NCBI RefSeq assembly: GCF_001267885.1
Contig: NZ_CP012382.1
Coordinates: forward strand, 3,955,001 to 4,019,000
DNA: 64,000 nt
Origin: Streptomyces ambofaciens ATCC 23877
GTDB taxonomy: Bacteria; Actinomycetota; Actinomycetes; Streptomycetales; Streptomycetaceae
Direction: 5' to 3'
Shown here: positions 28,999-38,701 of the stretch, one piece after another
Numbering within the stretch: the stretch's first letter is position 1
Layout of the letters: every line of letters begins with the position of its first letter
Program-made: the position numbers and the translations under genes
Notes under the pieces: model-generated
Seen by the model: only the letters and a program-made list of their open reading frames with translations
The model's database searches: none
Told to the model about the DNA's origin: nothing

Positions 28999-29040
28999 CC
29001 GTTGCCGGTCCTGTTTCACGTGAAACAGGACCGGCAACGG
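28999..29040. terminator. 42-bp perfect palindrome with parS at its centre, between convergent genes
   Basis: CCGTTGCCGGTCCT flanks the parS site on the left and its exact complement follows on the right, so the whole 42 bp is a perfect palindrome. It lies between the stop codons of the GNAT and serine hydrolase genes. In RNA it would form a long hairpin in both directions, which suggests a combined terminator and ParB site. Confidence 0.7.
29013..29026. promoter_or_regulatory. parS: parS site (exact), centre of a 42-bp palindrome
   Basis: GTTTCACGTGAAAC at the apex of the convergent-gene palindrome. Confidence 0.95.
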
Positions 29041-29057
29041 CACCCGGGCGGCAGTGG

Positions 29058-30443
29058 CTAGCCGATCCCCCGCCACCCCTCCGGGTCCACACCTCCCGGT
29101 ACCGAGGCCCCCTCCTCGTACGGCTGACGCGTGAACACGAACGATCCCAGGTCCAGATGGCTCACGGCCCCGTCCGGACGCCGCACGGCACGCAGGAGTT
29201 CCCCGGCGTAGTAGCCCTCGAGCCCGGTCCACGTACCGTCGTCGTTCGCCCGGAAACGCGAACGGCGGCCGAAGCCCGACAGCGGCTCCAGCGATACTCC
29301 CCCGTCGGGCGTCAGCCGCAGCGCGAAGGCATGCGTTCCCCAGTACCACTGCCCGGCCAACTCCAGCACGGCGGCGTCGGCTTCCGGCAGGGGACGCCAC
29401 GGTTCGGGGATCCGGGGCTCCGCCTCGGCGACGATGCGCACGAGGTCGGCACCGACCCCGGCCGTCAGCGGCCCGGAGGTACAGTTGGTCAGCACCACCG
29501 CGGCCACGTCGTCCTCCACGCTGATCGTGAGGTTGGCCAGGAAGCCCGGCAGGGACCCGGAGTGGCCCACGAGCAGCCGACCGTCCCGGTACTGGATCTG
29601 CAGGCCCAGTCCGTAGGCCGCGCCGTCCACCACGTCCGCGGCCTCGGCCGGTGCCGCCGGCGCCCGCATCTCCCGGACGCTCCGCGCACTCAGTACCCGG
29701 TCGTCCCCCCTCGTCAGAAAGACGGCGAACCGCGCCAGGTCCCCGGTGGTGGACCAGAGCTGACCGGCCGGGGCCATTCGCCCGAGATCCTCGGCGGGCT
29801 CGGGCAGCAACACGTCCGCCCACGGATGCACCGCCCAGCCACCGGCGTGCGGAGCCTGCGGCTGGGCGGTCGTACGGTCCAGACCCAGCGGCTCCAGGAC
29901 CTCACGCCGCAGCACGTCCTCCCAGGGAGCACCGCGCAGCTTCTCGACCAGCGCGCCGAGCAGGGTGTAGCCAGGGTTCGAGTAGTGGTGCCGGCGGCCC
30001 ACCGGATGCACGAGGGGCTGCTTGCCCAGCACATCGGCGAGCTCCGGCCGCAGGGAGCCCGGCGTCCGCTCCCACCACGGCGCGGGCGACTCGGCGGCCA
30101 GCCCGCCCGAGTGCGCCAGCAGCTCGGCGATCGTGGCCTCGCCCGCGCCGGTACCGGGCAGATGCTTCTCCAATGCGTCCCCGAGGTCGAGCACCCCCTC
30201 GTCGCGCAGACGCAGAACGAGCACGGCGGTGAACGTCTTCGTGATGGAGCCGATCCGGTACTGCACGTTCTCGTCCGGGCCGTGCCCGTCGACCGAGCTC
30301 CGTGCGCCGTGCCACACGGCTCGCCCGTCCCGGACGACCGCCGCGACGAGCGACGGCGTGCGCCCCTCGGACTGCGCCACGGCGATCCGGTGCAGCAACG
30401 CCCGGCGGGTAGCGGGGAGCAACTCTTCCTGAGGTGTCGTCAT
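29058..30443 (-). CDS. Serine hydrolase, beta-lactamase class C / AmpH type
   Basis: A 461-residue protein with the penicillin-binding fold. The SxxK nucleophile is in GSITKTF, the YxN motif is YSNPGYTLLG, and HSGSLPGF is the third-box equivalent. A further beta-rich domain of about 120 residues follows the catalytic part. No signal peptide is evident. Members include esterases and D-aminopeptidases, so antibiotic hydrolysis should not be assumed. It lies 58 bp after dnaB on the same strand. Confidence 0.87.
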   Translation of the reverse strand: MTTPQEELLPATRRALLHRIAVAQSEGRTPSLVAAVVRDGRAVWHGARSSVDGHGPDENVQYRIGSITKTFTAVLVLRLRDEGVLDLGDALEKHLPGTGAGEATIAELLAHSGGLAAESPAPWWERTPGSLRPELADVLGKQPLVHPVGRRHHYSNPGYTLLGALVEKLRGAPWEDVLRREVLEPLGLDRTTAQPQAPHAGGWAVHPWADVLLPEPAEDLGRMAPAGQLWSTTGDLARFAVFLTRGDDRVLSARSVREMRAPAAPAEAADVVDGAAYGLGLQIQYRDGRLLVGHSGSLPGFLANLTISVEDDVAAVVLTNCTSGPLTAGVGADLVRIVAEAEPRIPEPWRPLPEADAAVLELAGQWYWGTHAFALRLTPDGGVSLEPLSGFGRRSRFRANDDGTWTGLEGYYAGELLRAVRRPDGAVSHLDLGSFVFTRQPYEEGASVPGGVDPEGWRGIG

Positions 30444-30501
30444 GCCCCCAGTCCACCGGCCCGGACACCGCGCGTCGAGCCAATTTGCCCGCGCCGGGCC
30501 A

Positions 30502-31980
30502 TCAGGTCTGTGCCATGTCCACGAAGCGGGAGTAGTGGCCCTGGAAGGCGACGGTGATCGTGGCCGTGGGGCCGTTACGGTGCTTGGCCACGATCAGGTC
30601 CGCCTCGCCGGCACGCGGCGACTCCTTCTCGTAGGCGTCCTCGCGGTGCAGCAGGATGACCATGTCGGCGTCCTGCTCGATGGACCCGGACTCACGCAGG
30701 TCGGAGACCATCGGCTTCTTGTCGGTGCGCTGCTCGGGGCCACGGTTCAGCTGGGAGAGCGCGATGACCGGGATCTCCAGCTCCTTGGCCAGGAGCTTGA
30801 GGTTACGGGACATGTCCGAGACCTCCTGCTGACGGCTCTCTGCCCGCTTGGAGCCTCCGGACTGCATGAGCTGGAGGTAGTCGATGACGACCAGCTTGAG
30901 GTCGTTGCGCTGCTTGAGGCGGCGGCACTTGGCGCGGATCTCCATCATCGACAGGTTGGGGGAGTCGTCGATGTAGAGCGGGGCGGCCGAGACGTCCGGC
31001 ATCCGGCGGGCCAGACGGGTCCAGTCGTCGTCCGTCATCGTGCCGGAACGCATGTGGTGCAGCGCGACGCGCGCCTCGGCGGACAGCAGACGCATGGCGA
31101 TCTCGTTGCGTCCCATTTCGAGCGAGAAGATGACGCTCGGCAGGTTGTTCTTGATCGAGGCGGCGCGGGCGAAGTCCAGCGCGAGCGTCGACTTGCCCAT
31201 GGCGGGTCGCGCGGCGATGACGACCATCTGGCCGGGGTGCAGGCCGTTGGTCAGCGAGTCGAAGTCCGTGAACCCGGTGGGCACACCGGTCATCTCGCCG
31301 CTGCGCGATCCGATCGCCTCGATCTCGTCGAGCGCGCCCTCCATGATGTCGCCGAGCGGCAGATAGTCCTCACTCGTGCGCTGCTCGGTGACGGCGTAGA
31401 TCTCTGCCTGCGCGCGGTTGACGATCTCGTCGACGTCGTCGTCGGCCGCGTATCCCATCTGGGTGATCCGCGTGCCGGCCTCCACCAGGCGCCGCAGGAC
31501 GGCCCGCTCGTGCACGATCTCCGCGTAGTACGCGGCGTTCGCGGCCGTCGGCACGGTCTGGACGAGGGTGTGCAGATACGAGGCGCCGCCGACCTTGTTG
31601 ATCTCACCGCGTTTGGTGAGCTCGGCCGCGATGGTGATGGGGTCGGCAGGTTCGCCCTTGGCATAGACGTCGAGGATGGCCTGGTAGACCGTCTCGTGGG
31701 CCGGCTTGTAGAAGTCGTGGCCCTTGAGGATCTCGACGACGTCGGCGATGGCGTCCTTGGAGAGGAGCATGCCGCCGAGGACGGACTGCTCGGCGTCCAG
31801 GTCCTGCGGTGGCACCCGCTCGAACGACGGACCACCGCCGTCCCACGCACCGTTGTCCGGGCCGCGCTCGTGCTGTTCGTCGCGGCTGCGTCCTCCGTCA
31901 CCGCGACGGCGGGAAGCGGGCAGACGATCGCTGGGACCGCTGTCGGCCCACGGGTCGTCCAAGGGCTCGGAAATGCTCAC
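30502..31980 (-). CDS. dnaB: Replicative DNA helicase DnaB
   Basis: A 492-residue helicase that unwinds DNA at the replication fork. The N-terminal domain begins PPQDLDAEQSVLGGMLLSKD. The RecA-like domain has Walker A ARPAMGKSTLALDFA near residue 260, Walker B VVIDYLQLMQ and the arginine-finger region LSQLNRGPEQR. There is no intein. The GTG at 31980 was chosen because GGAGGAGG sits at ideal distance. The upstream region holds several DnaA-box-like 9-mers. Confidence 0.96.
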   Translation of the reverse strand: MSISEPLDDPWADSGPSDRLPASRRRGDGGRSRDEQHERGPDNGAWDGGGPSFERVPPQDLDAEQSVLGGMLLSKDAIADVVEILKGHDFYKPAHETVYQAILDVYAKGEPADPITIAAELTKRGEINKVGGASYLHTLVQTVPTAANAAYYAEIVHERAVLRRLVEAGTRITQMGYAADDDVDEIVNRAQAEIYAVTEQRTSEDYLPLGDIMEGALDEIEAIGSRSGEMTGVPTGFTDFDSLTNGLHPGQMVVIAARPAMGKSTLALDFARAASIKNNLPSVIFSLEMGRNEIAMRLLSAEARVALHHMRSGTMTDDDWTRLARRMPDVSAAPLYIDDSPNLSMMEIRAKCRRLKQRNDLKLVVIDYLQLMQSGGSKRAESRQQEVSDMSRNLKLLAKELEIPVIALSQLNRGPEQRTDKKPMVSDLRESGSIEQDADMVILLHREDAYEKESPRAGEADLIVAKHRNGPTATITVAFQGHYSRFVDMAQT

Positions 31981-32161
31981 CGAGCCACCTCCTCCCGTCC
32001 GCCGAGCGGACCTCGCCGTGCTCTCATTTCTACGGCACGGCACTGACAAATAAGACGCCCCACTTCGCTTCTGGCGCGTCGGTTTTGGGCTGGTTCGAAA
32101 GGCGACGGACGGAGGGGGCGCCGGACCACCGTAGGCCTGCCGGCACCGTCAGCCAATCTGG

Positions 32162-32424
32162 TTATCCACAGGCCATGTGGACGACGGGCCAGATGCTGTG
32201 GAGAACTCGGCCAAACCTGTGCACGACCCGGTGGACAGCCCTGTGAACAAGCACTCGCCTCGACCGGAAGAGGGCCTCTGAACTGCGCTTTCACCATCCA
32301 CGCCCTGTGCAGAAGAAAAACTTTCCCCATCGGATCAAGATCGTTCCGAACCGTGCCCAGAAGCACACGCGGTGAGACGGAGCGTAAGGGTCATCCAGGC
32401 ATTGCATCTCTTACCTGTGGACGA
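32162..32424. promoter_or_regulatory. Cluster of DnaA-box-like 9-mers upstream of dnaB
   Basis: The 458-bp gap between dnaB and the MATE gene holds no gene but carries TTATCCACA (32162-32170, plus strand) and, on the minus strand, TCGTCCACA (32176-32184), TTCTCCACA (32197-32205), TCGTGCACA (32218-32226), TTGTTCACA (32242-32250), TTCTGCACA (32306-32314) and TCGTCCACA (32416-32424). The Streptomyces DnaA consensus is TTGTCCACA. The best sites carry one mismatch and TTATCCACA matches the general bacterial box. Five lie within 89 bp. Confidence 0.65.
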
Positions 32425-32431
32425 TTAGATT
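32402..32431 (+). promoter_or_regulatory. Candidate promoter of the MATE gene, leaderless
   Basis: TTGCAT (32402-32407) and TAGATT (32426-32431) are 18 bp apart, which would start transcription at or next to the ATG at 32439. One DnaA-box-like 9-mer (32416-32424) lies in the spacer. Confidence 0.45.
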
Positions 32432-32438
32432 GGTGCTC

Positions 32439-33776
32439 ATGACACAGGCCCCAGCGCGCTCGCGGACCCTCCGGCGCCGACACGACCGAGAGATCATCGC
32501 GCTGGCCGTCCCGGCCTTCGGCGCCCTCGTCGCCGAGCCCCTCTTCGTCATGGCCGACAGTGCGATCGTCGGCCATCTCGGCACCGCGCAGCTGGCCGGC
32601 CTCGGCATCGCCTCGGCACTGCTCACCACAGCCGTCAGCGTCTTCGTCTTCCTCGCCTACGCCACCACCGCGGCGGTGTCCCGGCGCGTAGGCGCGGGCG
32701 ACCTGCAATCGGCGATCCGTCAGGGAATGGACGGCATCTGGCTGGCCCTGCTGCTCGGCGCCGCCGTCATTGCGGTGGTGTTCCCGACGGCGCCCGCACT
32801 CATCGAGCTCTTCGGAGCCTCCGACACCGCGGCACCGTACGCCATCACCTATCTGCGGATCTCCGCCCTCGGCATCCCCGCCATGCTGGTCGTGCTGGCC
32901 GCGACCGGGGTCCTGCGGGGGTTGCAGAACACCCGGACCCCGCTCTACGTGGCCATCGCCGGCTTCCTTGCCAACGCCATCCTCAACGTCGTCCTCGTCT
33001 ACGGCGCCGGCCTCGGCATCGCGGGCTCCGCCTGGGGCACCGTCATCGCCCAGTGGGGCATGGCCGCGGTGTACCTGTGGGTGGTGGTCCGCGGGGCCCG
33101 TCGCCACGGCGCCTCCCTGCGTCCGGACGTCGCCGGGATCAGAGCCTCCGCCCAGGCGGGGGTCCCGCTGCTCGTACGGACGCTCTCCCTGCGGGCGATT
33201 CTCATGATCACCACAGCGGTGGCGGCTCGCCTGGGCGACGCCGATATCGCGGCCCACCAGATCATCCTGTCCCTGTGGAGTCTGCTCGCCTTCGCCCTCG
33301 ACGCCATCGCCATCGCCGGTCAGGCCATCATCGGGCGCTACCTGGGGGCCGGTGACGCCCAGGGTGCCCGCGACGCCTGTCGCAGGATGGTCGAGTGGGG
33401 CGTCGCGGTCGGCATCGCACTCGGTCTGCTCGTGGTGCTGTCCCGTCCGGTCTTCCTGCCCCTGTTCACCGGCGACTCCGCGGTGACGGACGCAGCCCTG
33501 CCCGCCCTTGTCATCGTGGCCGCCTCGCAGCCGATCTGCGGAGTGGTCTACGTCCTGGACGGCGTCCTCATGGGCGCGGGTGACGGCCCGTATCTCGCCT
33601 GGGCGATGCTGCTGACCCTGGCGGTCTTCATTCCCGCGGCACTCCTCGTCCCGGCCGTCGGTGGCGGGCTCACCGCGCTGTGGGCGGCCATGACGCTGAT
33701 GATGGCGATGCGCCTGGTGACTCTGTGGCTGCGCGCCCGCTCGGGACGTTGGGTCGTCACCGGTGCGACGCGCTGA
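32439..33776 (+). CDS. MATE-family multidrug efflux transporter (DinF-like)
   Basis: A 445-residue protein with about twelve hydrophobic helices. It contains PAFGALVAEPLFVMADSAIVGHLGT-type helix 1 sequence and the second-half counterpart HQIILSLWSLLAFALDAIAIAGQ. MATE proteins export cationic compounds using H+ or Na+, and the substrate is unknown. The ATG at 32439 has no ribosome site, which fits the leaderless promoter upstream. It converges with rplI across a parS and a terminator. Confidence 0.92.
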   Translation: MTQAPARSRTLRRRHDREIIALAVPAFGALVAEPLFVMADSAIVGHLGTAQLAGLGIASALLTTAVSVFVFLAYATTAAVSRRVGAGDLQSAIRQGMDGIWLALLLGAAVIAVVFPTAPALIELFGASDTAAPYAITYLRISALGIPAMLVVLAATGVLRGLQNTRTPLYVAIAGFLANAILNVVLVYGAGLGIAGSAWGTVIAQWGMAAVYLWVVVRGARRHGASLRPDVAGIRASAQAGVPLLVRTLSLRAILMITTAVAARLGDADIAAHQIILSLWSLLAFALDAIAIAGQAIIGRYLGAGDAQGARDACRRMVEWGVAVGIALGLLVVLSRPVFLPLFTGDSAVTDAALPALVIVAASQPICGVVYVLDGVLMGAGDGPYLAWAMLLTLAVFIPAALLVPAVGGGLTALWAAMTLMMAMRLVTLWLRARSGRWVVTGATR

Positions 33777-33778
33777 CC

Positions 33779-33792
33779 GTTTCACGTGAAAC
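33779..33792. promoter_or_regulatory. parS: parS site (exact) after the MATE gene
   Basis: GTTTCACGTGAAAC starts three bases after the MATE stop codon, in a convergent gap. Confidence 0.95.
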
Positions 33793-33879
33793 ACGACGTT
33801 TCCCGTTCAGGGCGGAGACACAGACCGCGCAAGGCCGCATGAATACAGCACCGCATCCTCGGGAGACGCGGCCATGAAG

Positions 33880-33915
33880 AGGGGGCCGCATCCCGTTGCG
33901 GGGATGCGGCCCCCT
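33880..33915. terminator. Bidirectional terminator between the MATE gene and rplI
   Basis: A 15-bp perfect stem (AGGGGGCCGCATCCC) with a GTTGCG loop is followed by TTTC on the plus strand. It ends the MATE transcript and the ribosomal operon read from the other side. Confidence 0.88.
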
Positions 33916-33940
33916 TTCATCGCTTCAGCGTGAGCAGAGC

Positions 33941-34387
33941 TCAGGCAGCGACGACCTCGATGTTGACCTTGGCGGCAACCTCGGGGTGCAGACGCACGGA
34001 CGTCTCGTGGGCGCCCAGGGTCTTGATCGGCGCACCCAGCTCGATGCGACGCTTGTCGACGTCGGGACCGCCGGCGGCCTTGATCGCGGAAGCGACGTCG
34101 GCCGGGGTGACGGAGCCGAAGAGGCGACCGGCCTCGCCGGAGCGGACGGCCAGGCGAACCTTGACGCCCTCGAGCTGGCCCTTGATCTGGTTGGCCTGCT
34201 CGATGGTCTGGATCTCGTGGATCTTGCGAGCGCGACGGATCTGCTCGACGTCCTTCTCGCCGCCCTTGGTCCAGCGGATGGCGAACTTCCGCGGGATCAG
34301 GTAGTTGCGGGCGTAGCCGTCCTTGACGTCGACGACTTCGCCCGCGGCACCGAGGCCGGAGACCTCGTGGGTGAGGATGATCTTCAT
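33941..34387 (-). CDS. rplI: 50S ribosomal protein L9
   Basis: A 148-residue protein with the L9 start [21 protein letters not shown] and the conserved [15 protein letters not shown] block, followed by the long connecting helix and C-terminal domain. It binds 23S rRNA at the base of the L1 stalk. It is the last gene of rpsF-ssb-rpsR-rplI, 18 bp after rpsR. Confidence 0.97.
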   Translation of the reverse strand: MKIILTHEVSGLGAAGEVVDVKDGYARNYLIPRKFAIRWTKGGEKDVEQIRRARKIHEIQTIEQANQIKGQLEGVKVRLAVRSGEAGRLFGSVTPADVASAIKAAGGPDVDKRRIELGAPIKTLGAHETSVRLHPEVAAKVNIEVVAA

Positions 34388-34405
34388 TAGTCGGTCACCC
34401 TTCCC

Positions 34406-34642
34406 TTATCGCGCGGTGGAGGTGTAGGGCAGCAGCGCCATCTCACGGCTGTTCTTCACGGCCGTGGCGACGTCACGCTGGTGCTGGGTGCAGTTGCCGG
34501 TCACGCGGCGGGCACGGATCTTGCCGCGGTCGGAAATGAACTTCCGCAGCATGTTCGTGTCCTTGTAGTCCACGTACGTGACCTTGTCCTTGCAGAATGC
34601 GCAGACCTTCTTCTTCGGCTTGCGCACAGGCGGCTTAGCCAT
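34406..34642 (-). CDS. rpsR: 30S ribosomal protein S18
   Basis: A 78-residue S18 protein starting [20 protein letters not shown]. It carries a CxxC pair at residues 14 and 17 and a later Cys in [10 protein letters not shown], so it is the Zn-ribbon (C+) version. S18 pairs with S6 on the 30S platform, and their genes are in the same operon here. Confidence 0.96.
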   Translation of the reverse strand: MAKPPVRKPKKKVCAFCKDKVTYVDYKDTNMLRKFISDRGKIRARRVTGNCTQHQRDVATAVKNSREMALLPYTSTAR

Positions 34643-34684
34643 GATGTCTCTCCTGTGTGATCAAGAAGTGTGGGTAGAGCCCGT

Positions 34685-35278
34685 CTAGAAGGGGGGCTCG
34701 TCCGAGTAGCCGCCACCGCCGCCGGAGCCACCGCCCCAGCCGCCGCCACCCTGGCCGCCGGCACCCTGCTGGCCACCGGCGGGAGCGCCGGTCGCCCAGG
34801 GGTCGTCGGCCGGAGCGCCGCCGCCCTGCTGGCCACCGCCGGGGCCGCCGCCCCAGCCGCCGCCACCCTGGCCGCCACCGCCGCCGTAACCGCCCTGGCC
34901 GCCTCGCCCCTGGCCCGAGGTCTTGGTGACCTTGGCCGTGGCGCTGCGCAGACTGGCGCCGACCTCGTCGACGTCCAGCTCGTAGACCGTGCGCTTGACG
35001 CCCTCACGGTCCTCGTAGGACCGCTGCTTCAGCCGGCCCTGCACGATGACGCGCATGCCTCGCTGGAGCGACTCGGCGACGTTCTCCGCCGCCTGTCGCC
35101 AGACCGAGCAGGTGAGGAAGAGGCTTTCGCCGTCCTTCCACTCGTTCGTCTGGCGGTCGAAGGTGCGGGGGGTCGACGCGACACGGAACTTCGCGACGGC
35201 CGCACCGGACGGGGTGAAGCGCAGCTCGGGGTCATCGACAAGATTGCCGACGACCGTGATGACGGTCTCGCCTGCCAT
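34685..35278 (-). CDS. ssb: Single-stranded DNA-binding protein
   Basis: A 197-residue SSB. The OB fold spans about residues 1-110 ([20 protein letters not shown], then [19 protein letters not shown]). A long Gly/Gln-rich disordered linker follows, and the acidic interaction tip ends DEPPF. It protects single-stranded DNA and recruits replication proteins through the tip. It lies between rpsF and rpsR, the common actinobacterial order. Confidence 0.97.
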   Translation of the reverse strand: MAGETVITVVGNLVDDPELRFTPSGAAVAKFRVASTPRTFDRQTNEWKDGESLFLTCSVWRQAAENVAESLQRGMRVIVQGRLKQRSYEDREGVKRTVYELDVDEVGASLRSATAKVTKTSGQGRGGQGGYGGGGGQGGGGWGGGPGGGQQGGGAPADDPWATGAPAGGQQGAGGQGGGGWGGGSGGGGGYSDEPPF

Positions 35279-35355
35279 GGGGGAACCTCTCGGCGGGTTT
35301 GCTGCTGGCTGCTTGTGCTGCTACTCGAATCCCGGGATCGGCTGAGCGGGAAGGC

Positions 35356-35646
35356 TCAGTGCATCTCGGGACGGAGGACCTTGGTCCGGAGGACCGACTC
35401 GTTCAGGTTCATCTGGCGGTCGAGCTCCTTGACGACCGCAGGCTCGGCCTGCAGGTCGATGACCGAGTAGATGCCCTCAGGCTTCTTCTTGATCTCGTAC
35501 GAGAGACGACGACGGCCCCAGGTGTCGACCTTCTCGACCTTTCCGCCGCCGTCACGGACGACAGAGAGGAAGTTCTCGATCAGCGGGGAGACAGAACGCT
35601 CCTCGAGATCGGGGTCGAGGATGACCATCACCTCGTAGTGACGCAT
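35356..35646 (-). CDS. rpsF: 30S ribosomal protein S6
   Basis: A 96-residue S6 protein, [20 protein letters not shown], with the conserved [18 protein letters not shown] strand. The ATG at 35646 has an excellent AAAGGAGGTGGG site. It is the first gene of the operon. The 277-bp leader contains an imperfect hairpin at 35754-35777 (GGGC-TCCTC arms) that could be involved in operon control, though no S6:S18 recognition element was confirmed. Confidence 0.96.
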   Translation of the reverse strand: MRHYEVMVILDPDLEERSVSPLIENFLSVVRDGGGKVEKVDTWGRRRLSYEIKKKPEGIYSVIDLQAEPAVVKELDRQMNLNESVLRTKVLRPEMH

Positions 35647-35923
35647 GTGGAACCCACCTCCTTTGGACTCAACGGCCACGGTCGTTCCGTGGCAGGAGGG
35701 TTGCGATGCGTTGGCACCGGCATCCGCGAGTAAAGCAGGACCCACTGACAATCGGGCTTCCTCCGGAGAGGAGGCCCGGGCGCGGCGGGCAGCAGACACC
35801 AGTGCAGAAGGTACAGAGTACCCGGCCACCCGCTTGCGGTTGAAATCCGGCTGTGAGGGGACACAATCGGTACTCAGCGGATGTGACGGGCGACGACACA
35901 CTGCCTTCGGCAGGAGGTTCCCC

Positions 35924-36229
35924 ATGGCACAGATCATGCGACCCGCCAAACCCAGGACCGGCTTGCTGGCCACCGACGGCAAACCGCACCCCCTCCAGGA
36001 CACCCTGCTGGCCGCGGCCCTGGTGCTGGGCGTGCTCGCCCTGGCCACCGCGAGCTTCCGCGGGCTCCACATCCTGACCTCCTGGGCAGGTCTGCTGGGT
36101 GTGCTGACCGCCGGATACGGCCAGCTCATCTCGGTGACGACACGCGAGCGCTTCGGTCTGGTGCTGGCGCTCGGCGCCTCCGCACTCGGCCTGTTCTTCG
36201 GCATCAGCCACGGCGGGTTCTTCGGCTGA
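35924..36229 (+). CDS. Small membrane protein of unknown function
   Basis: A 101-residue protein with a basic N-terminus, [20 protein letters not shown], and three hydrophobic segments, the last ending [17 protein letters not shown] lies at good distance from the ATG at 35924. It is divergent from rpsF. I do not recognise a family with a known role. Confidence 0.8.
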   Translation: MAQIMRPAKPRTGLLATDGKPHPLQDTLLAAALVLGVLALATASFRGLHILTSWAGLLGVLTAGYGQLISVTTRERFGLVLALGASALGLFFGISHGGFFG

Positions 36230-36377
36230 GCCCCGCACCACCCGTCCTCCCGAGAGACCTCCGGGGGACCCCTTGCACCCGTACGCCGGACGGGGCGCTC
36301 ACAGGGCGCAGTAGGCTTCGCGCGAGAGCCGGAGCCCCTGTACCCATGGGGACACACCAGCCCGAGGAGCGCCCCGA

Positions 36378-37499
36378 ATGAGCCTGACCCTGAGGACCAT
36401 CAGTCGTGAGCAGCATCTGGCATACATCCAGAGCCTGCCGGCGGCTAGTCACATGCAGGTCCCGGCATGGGCGGACGTGAAGGCGGAATGGCGCTCGGAG
36501 AACCTCGGCTGGTTCGACGACCGGACCGGTGAGCTGGTCGGTGCGGGCCTCGTCCTCTACCGGCAGCTCCCCAAGATCAAGCGCTACCTCGCGTACCTGC
36601 CCGAGGGCCCGGTCATCAACTGGTTCGCGCCGAACCTCCAGGACTGGATGGAGCCGATGCTGGCTCACCTCAAGCAGCAGGGCGCCTTCTCGGTGAAGAT
36701 GGGCCCCCCGGTGATCATCCGCCGCTGGGACGCCGCGTCCATCAAGAAGGGCATCCAGGACCCCGACGTCAAGCGCCTGCGCGACATAGAGGCCGACCAC
36801 ATCGAGCCGCGCGCCTTCGAGGTGGCCGACAAGCTGCGCCGCATGGGCTGGCAGCAGGGCGAGGACGGCGGTGCCGGCTTCGGCGACGTACAGCCCCGCT
36901 ACGTCTTCCAGGTGCCGCTGGCCAACCGCTCCCTGGAAGAGGTCCACAAGAACTTCAACCAGCTGTGGCGGCGCAACATCAAGAAGGCCGAGAAGGCCGG
37001 CGTCGAGGTCGTCCAGGGTGGCTACCACGACCTCGAGGAGTGGCAGCGGCTCTACGAGATCACGGCCGTGCGCGACCACTTCCGGCCGCGCCCGCTGTCC
37101 TACTTCCAGCGCATGTGGGCGGCCCTCAACAACGAGGACCCCAACCGCATGCGGCTGTACTTCGCCCGGCACAACGGGGTGAACCTGTCTGCCGCGACCA
37201 TGCTGGTGGTCGGCGGGCACGTCTGGTACTCGTACGGCGCCTCCGACAACATCGGCCGCGAGGTCCGGCCCTCGAACGCGATGCAGTGGGCCATGCTCCG
37301 CGACGCCTACGCCCTCGGCGCCACCGTCTACGACCTGCGCGGCATCTCCGACTCCCTGGACGAGAGCGACCACCTCTTCGGCCTGATCCAGTTCAAGGTC
37401 GGCACGGGCGGGCAGGCGGCCGAGTACCTCGGCGAGTGGGACTTCCCCCTGAACAAGCTGCTCCACAAGGCGCTCGACATCTACATGTCGCGCCGCTGA
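36378..37499 (+). CDS. femX: FemX-type peptidoglycan bridge aminoacyltransferase
   Basis: A 373-residue FemABX-family protein made of two GNAT-like folds, with [43 protein letters not shown] and [19 protein letters not shown]. FemX transfers Gly from Gly-tRNA to the stem-peptide LL-diaminopimelate of lipid II. The S. coelicolor homologue is reported to be essential. GAGGAGC precedes the ATG at 36378. The alanine-racemase-like gene follows 61 bp later, probably in the same transcript. Confidence 0.92.
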   Translation: MSLTLRTISREQHLAYIQSLPAASHMQVPAWADVKAEWRSENLGWFDDRTGELVGAGLVLYRQLPKIKRYLAYLPEGPVINWFAPNLQDWMEPMLAHLKQQGAFSVKMGPPVIIRRWDAASIKKGIQDPDVKRLRDIEADHIEPRAFEVADKLRRMGWQQGEDGGAGFGDVQPRYVFQVPLANRSLEEVHKNFNQLWRRNIKKAEKAGVEVVQGGYHDLEEWQRLYEITAVRDHFRPRPLSYFQRMWAALNNEDPNRMRLYFARHNGVNLSAATMLVVGGHVWYSYGASDNIGREVRPSNAMQWAMLRDAYALGATVYDLRGISDSLDESDHLFGLIQFKVGTGGQAAEYLGEWDFPLNKLLHKALDIYMSRR

Positions 37500-37560
37500 C
37501 CCCTTCGCTCACCCCTATCCCGCACCTCTGACAGCCACGAGAAAGGTCCCAGGTCCGGCC

Positions 37561-38592
37561 ATGGCGCTCACCCTCTACGTCGACACCGCGCGCTGGCGGG
37601 CGCACCACAAGCACGTGCAGGAGCAGTTCCCCGGGCTGGTCCCGGTCTGCAAGGGCAACGGCTACGGCTTCGGGCACGAGCGGCTGGCGGAAGAGGCCAC
37701 GCGGCTGGGCTCGGACGTGCTGGCCGTCGGCACCACGTACGAGGCCGCCCGGATCAAGGACTTCTTCGGCGGCGACCTGCTGGTCCTGACGCCGTACCGG
37801 CGCGGCGAGGAGCCCGTCCCGCTGCCCGACCGGGTCGTGCGCTCCGTGTCGTCCATCGACGGCGTGTACGGCCTCGTGGGCGCGCGCGTGGTCATCGAGG
37901 TGATGTCCTCGATGAAGCGCCACGGCATCAGTGAGCAGGACCTGCCCCAGCTGCACGCCGCCATAGAGAACGTCCGGCTGGAGGGCTTCGCCATCCATCT
38001 GCCGCTGGACCGCACCGACGGTTCGGACGCCGTCGAAGAGGTCATCGGCTGGATGGACCGGCTGCGCGCGGCCCGGCTGCCGCTGCACACGATGTTCGTC
38101 AGCCACCTCAAGGCGGACGAGCTGGCGCGGCTCCAGCAGCAGTTCCCGCAGACCCGCTTCCGCGCCCGGATCGGCACCCGGCTGTGGCTGGGCGACCACG
38201 ACGCCACCGAGTACCACGGCGCGGTCCTGGACGTCACACGGGTCACCAAGGGCGAGCGCTTCGGCTACCGGCAGCAGAAGGCGGCCTCGGACGGCTTCCT
38301 CGTGGTCGTGGCGGGCGGTACGTCGCACGGCGTGGGCCTGGAGGCCCCGAAGGCACTGCACGGCGTCATGCCGCGTGCCAAGGGCGTCGCCCGGGCCGGT
38401 CTCGCCACGGTGAACCGCAACCTCTCGCCGTTCGTGTGGGGCGGCAAGCAGCGGTGGTTCGCGGAGCCGCCGCACATGCAGGTGTCCATCCTGTTCGTGC
38501 CTTCGGACGCGCCGGAGCCGAAGGTCGGCGACGAGCTGGTGGCTCATCTGCGGCACACCACCACGCAGTTCGACCGGATCCTCGACCGCTGA
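37561..38592 (+). CDS. Alanine racemase-like PLP barrel protein
   Basis: A 343-residue fold-type III PLP protein. The lysine that would hold PLP is in PVCKGNGYGFGHERL near residue 30. FAIHLPLDR, RARIGTRLWLGDHDA and GERFGYRQQKA follow the alanine-racemase plan. It is not a standard Alr, and the position next to femX suggests it serves cell-wall amino-acid supply, which is inference. The ATG at 37561 was used. A strong terminator follows. Confidence 0.85.
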   Translation: MALTLYVDTARWRAHHKHVQEQFPGLVPVCKGNGYGFGHERLAEEATRLGSDVLAVGTTYEAARIKDFFGGDLLVLTPYRRGEEPVPLPDRVVRSVSSIDGVYGLVGARVVIEVMSSMKRHGISEQDLPQLHAAIENVRLEGFAIHLPLDRTDGSDAVEEVIGWMDRLRAARLPLHTMFVSHLKADELARLQQQFPQTRFRARIGTRLWLGDHDATEYHGAVLDVTRVTKGERFGYRQQKAASDGFLVVVAGGTSHGVGLEAPKALHGVMPRAKGVARAGLATVNRNLSPFVWGGKQRWFAEPPHMQVSILFVPSDAPEPKVGDELVAHLRHTTTQFDRILDR

Positions 38593-38624
38593 GGTACCGC
38601 GCCGGCCGTGGGTCCCGCGGCAGC

Positions 38625-38662
38625 CGAAAGGCCGTACACGCTGTTGCGTGTACGGCCTTTCG
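38625..38662. terminator. Bidirectional terminator after the alanine racemase-like gene
   Basis: A 16-bp perfect stem (CGAAAGGCCGTACACG) with loop CTGTTG includes CTTTCG on the closing arm. It separates this gene from the convergent GT87 gene. Confidence 0.9.
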
Positions 38663-38701
38663 CATGGCTACCGGCGGCGGACCACCGTGGAGTCCGTTCG
38701 C

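Noticed and set aside
29058..30443. Beta-lactam resistance gene
   Set aside because: The fold is beta-lactamase-like, but the AmpH/esterase-type features and lack of a signal peptide argue against a secreted resistance enzyme.
32162..32424. oriC
   Set aside because: The DnaA-box-like cluster is not flanked by dnaA and dnaN and has too few boxes. The real origin should lie beyond the right edge, past yidC.
35754..35777. S6:S18 autoregulatory RNA in the rpsF leader
   Set aside because: An imperfect hairpin exists, but the diagnostic bulged recognition element could not be identified with confidence.
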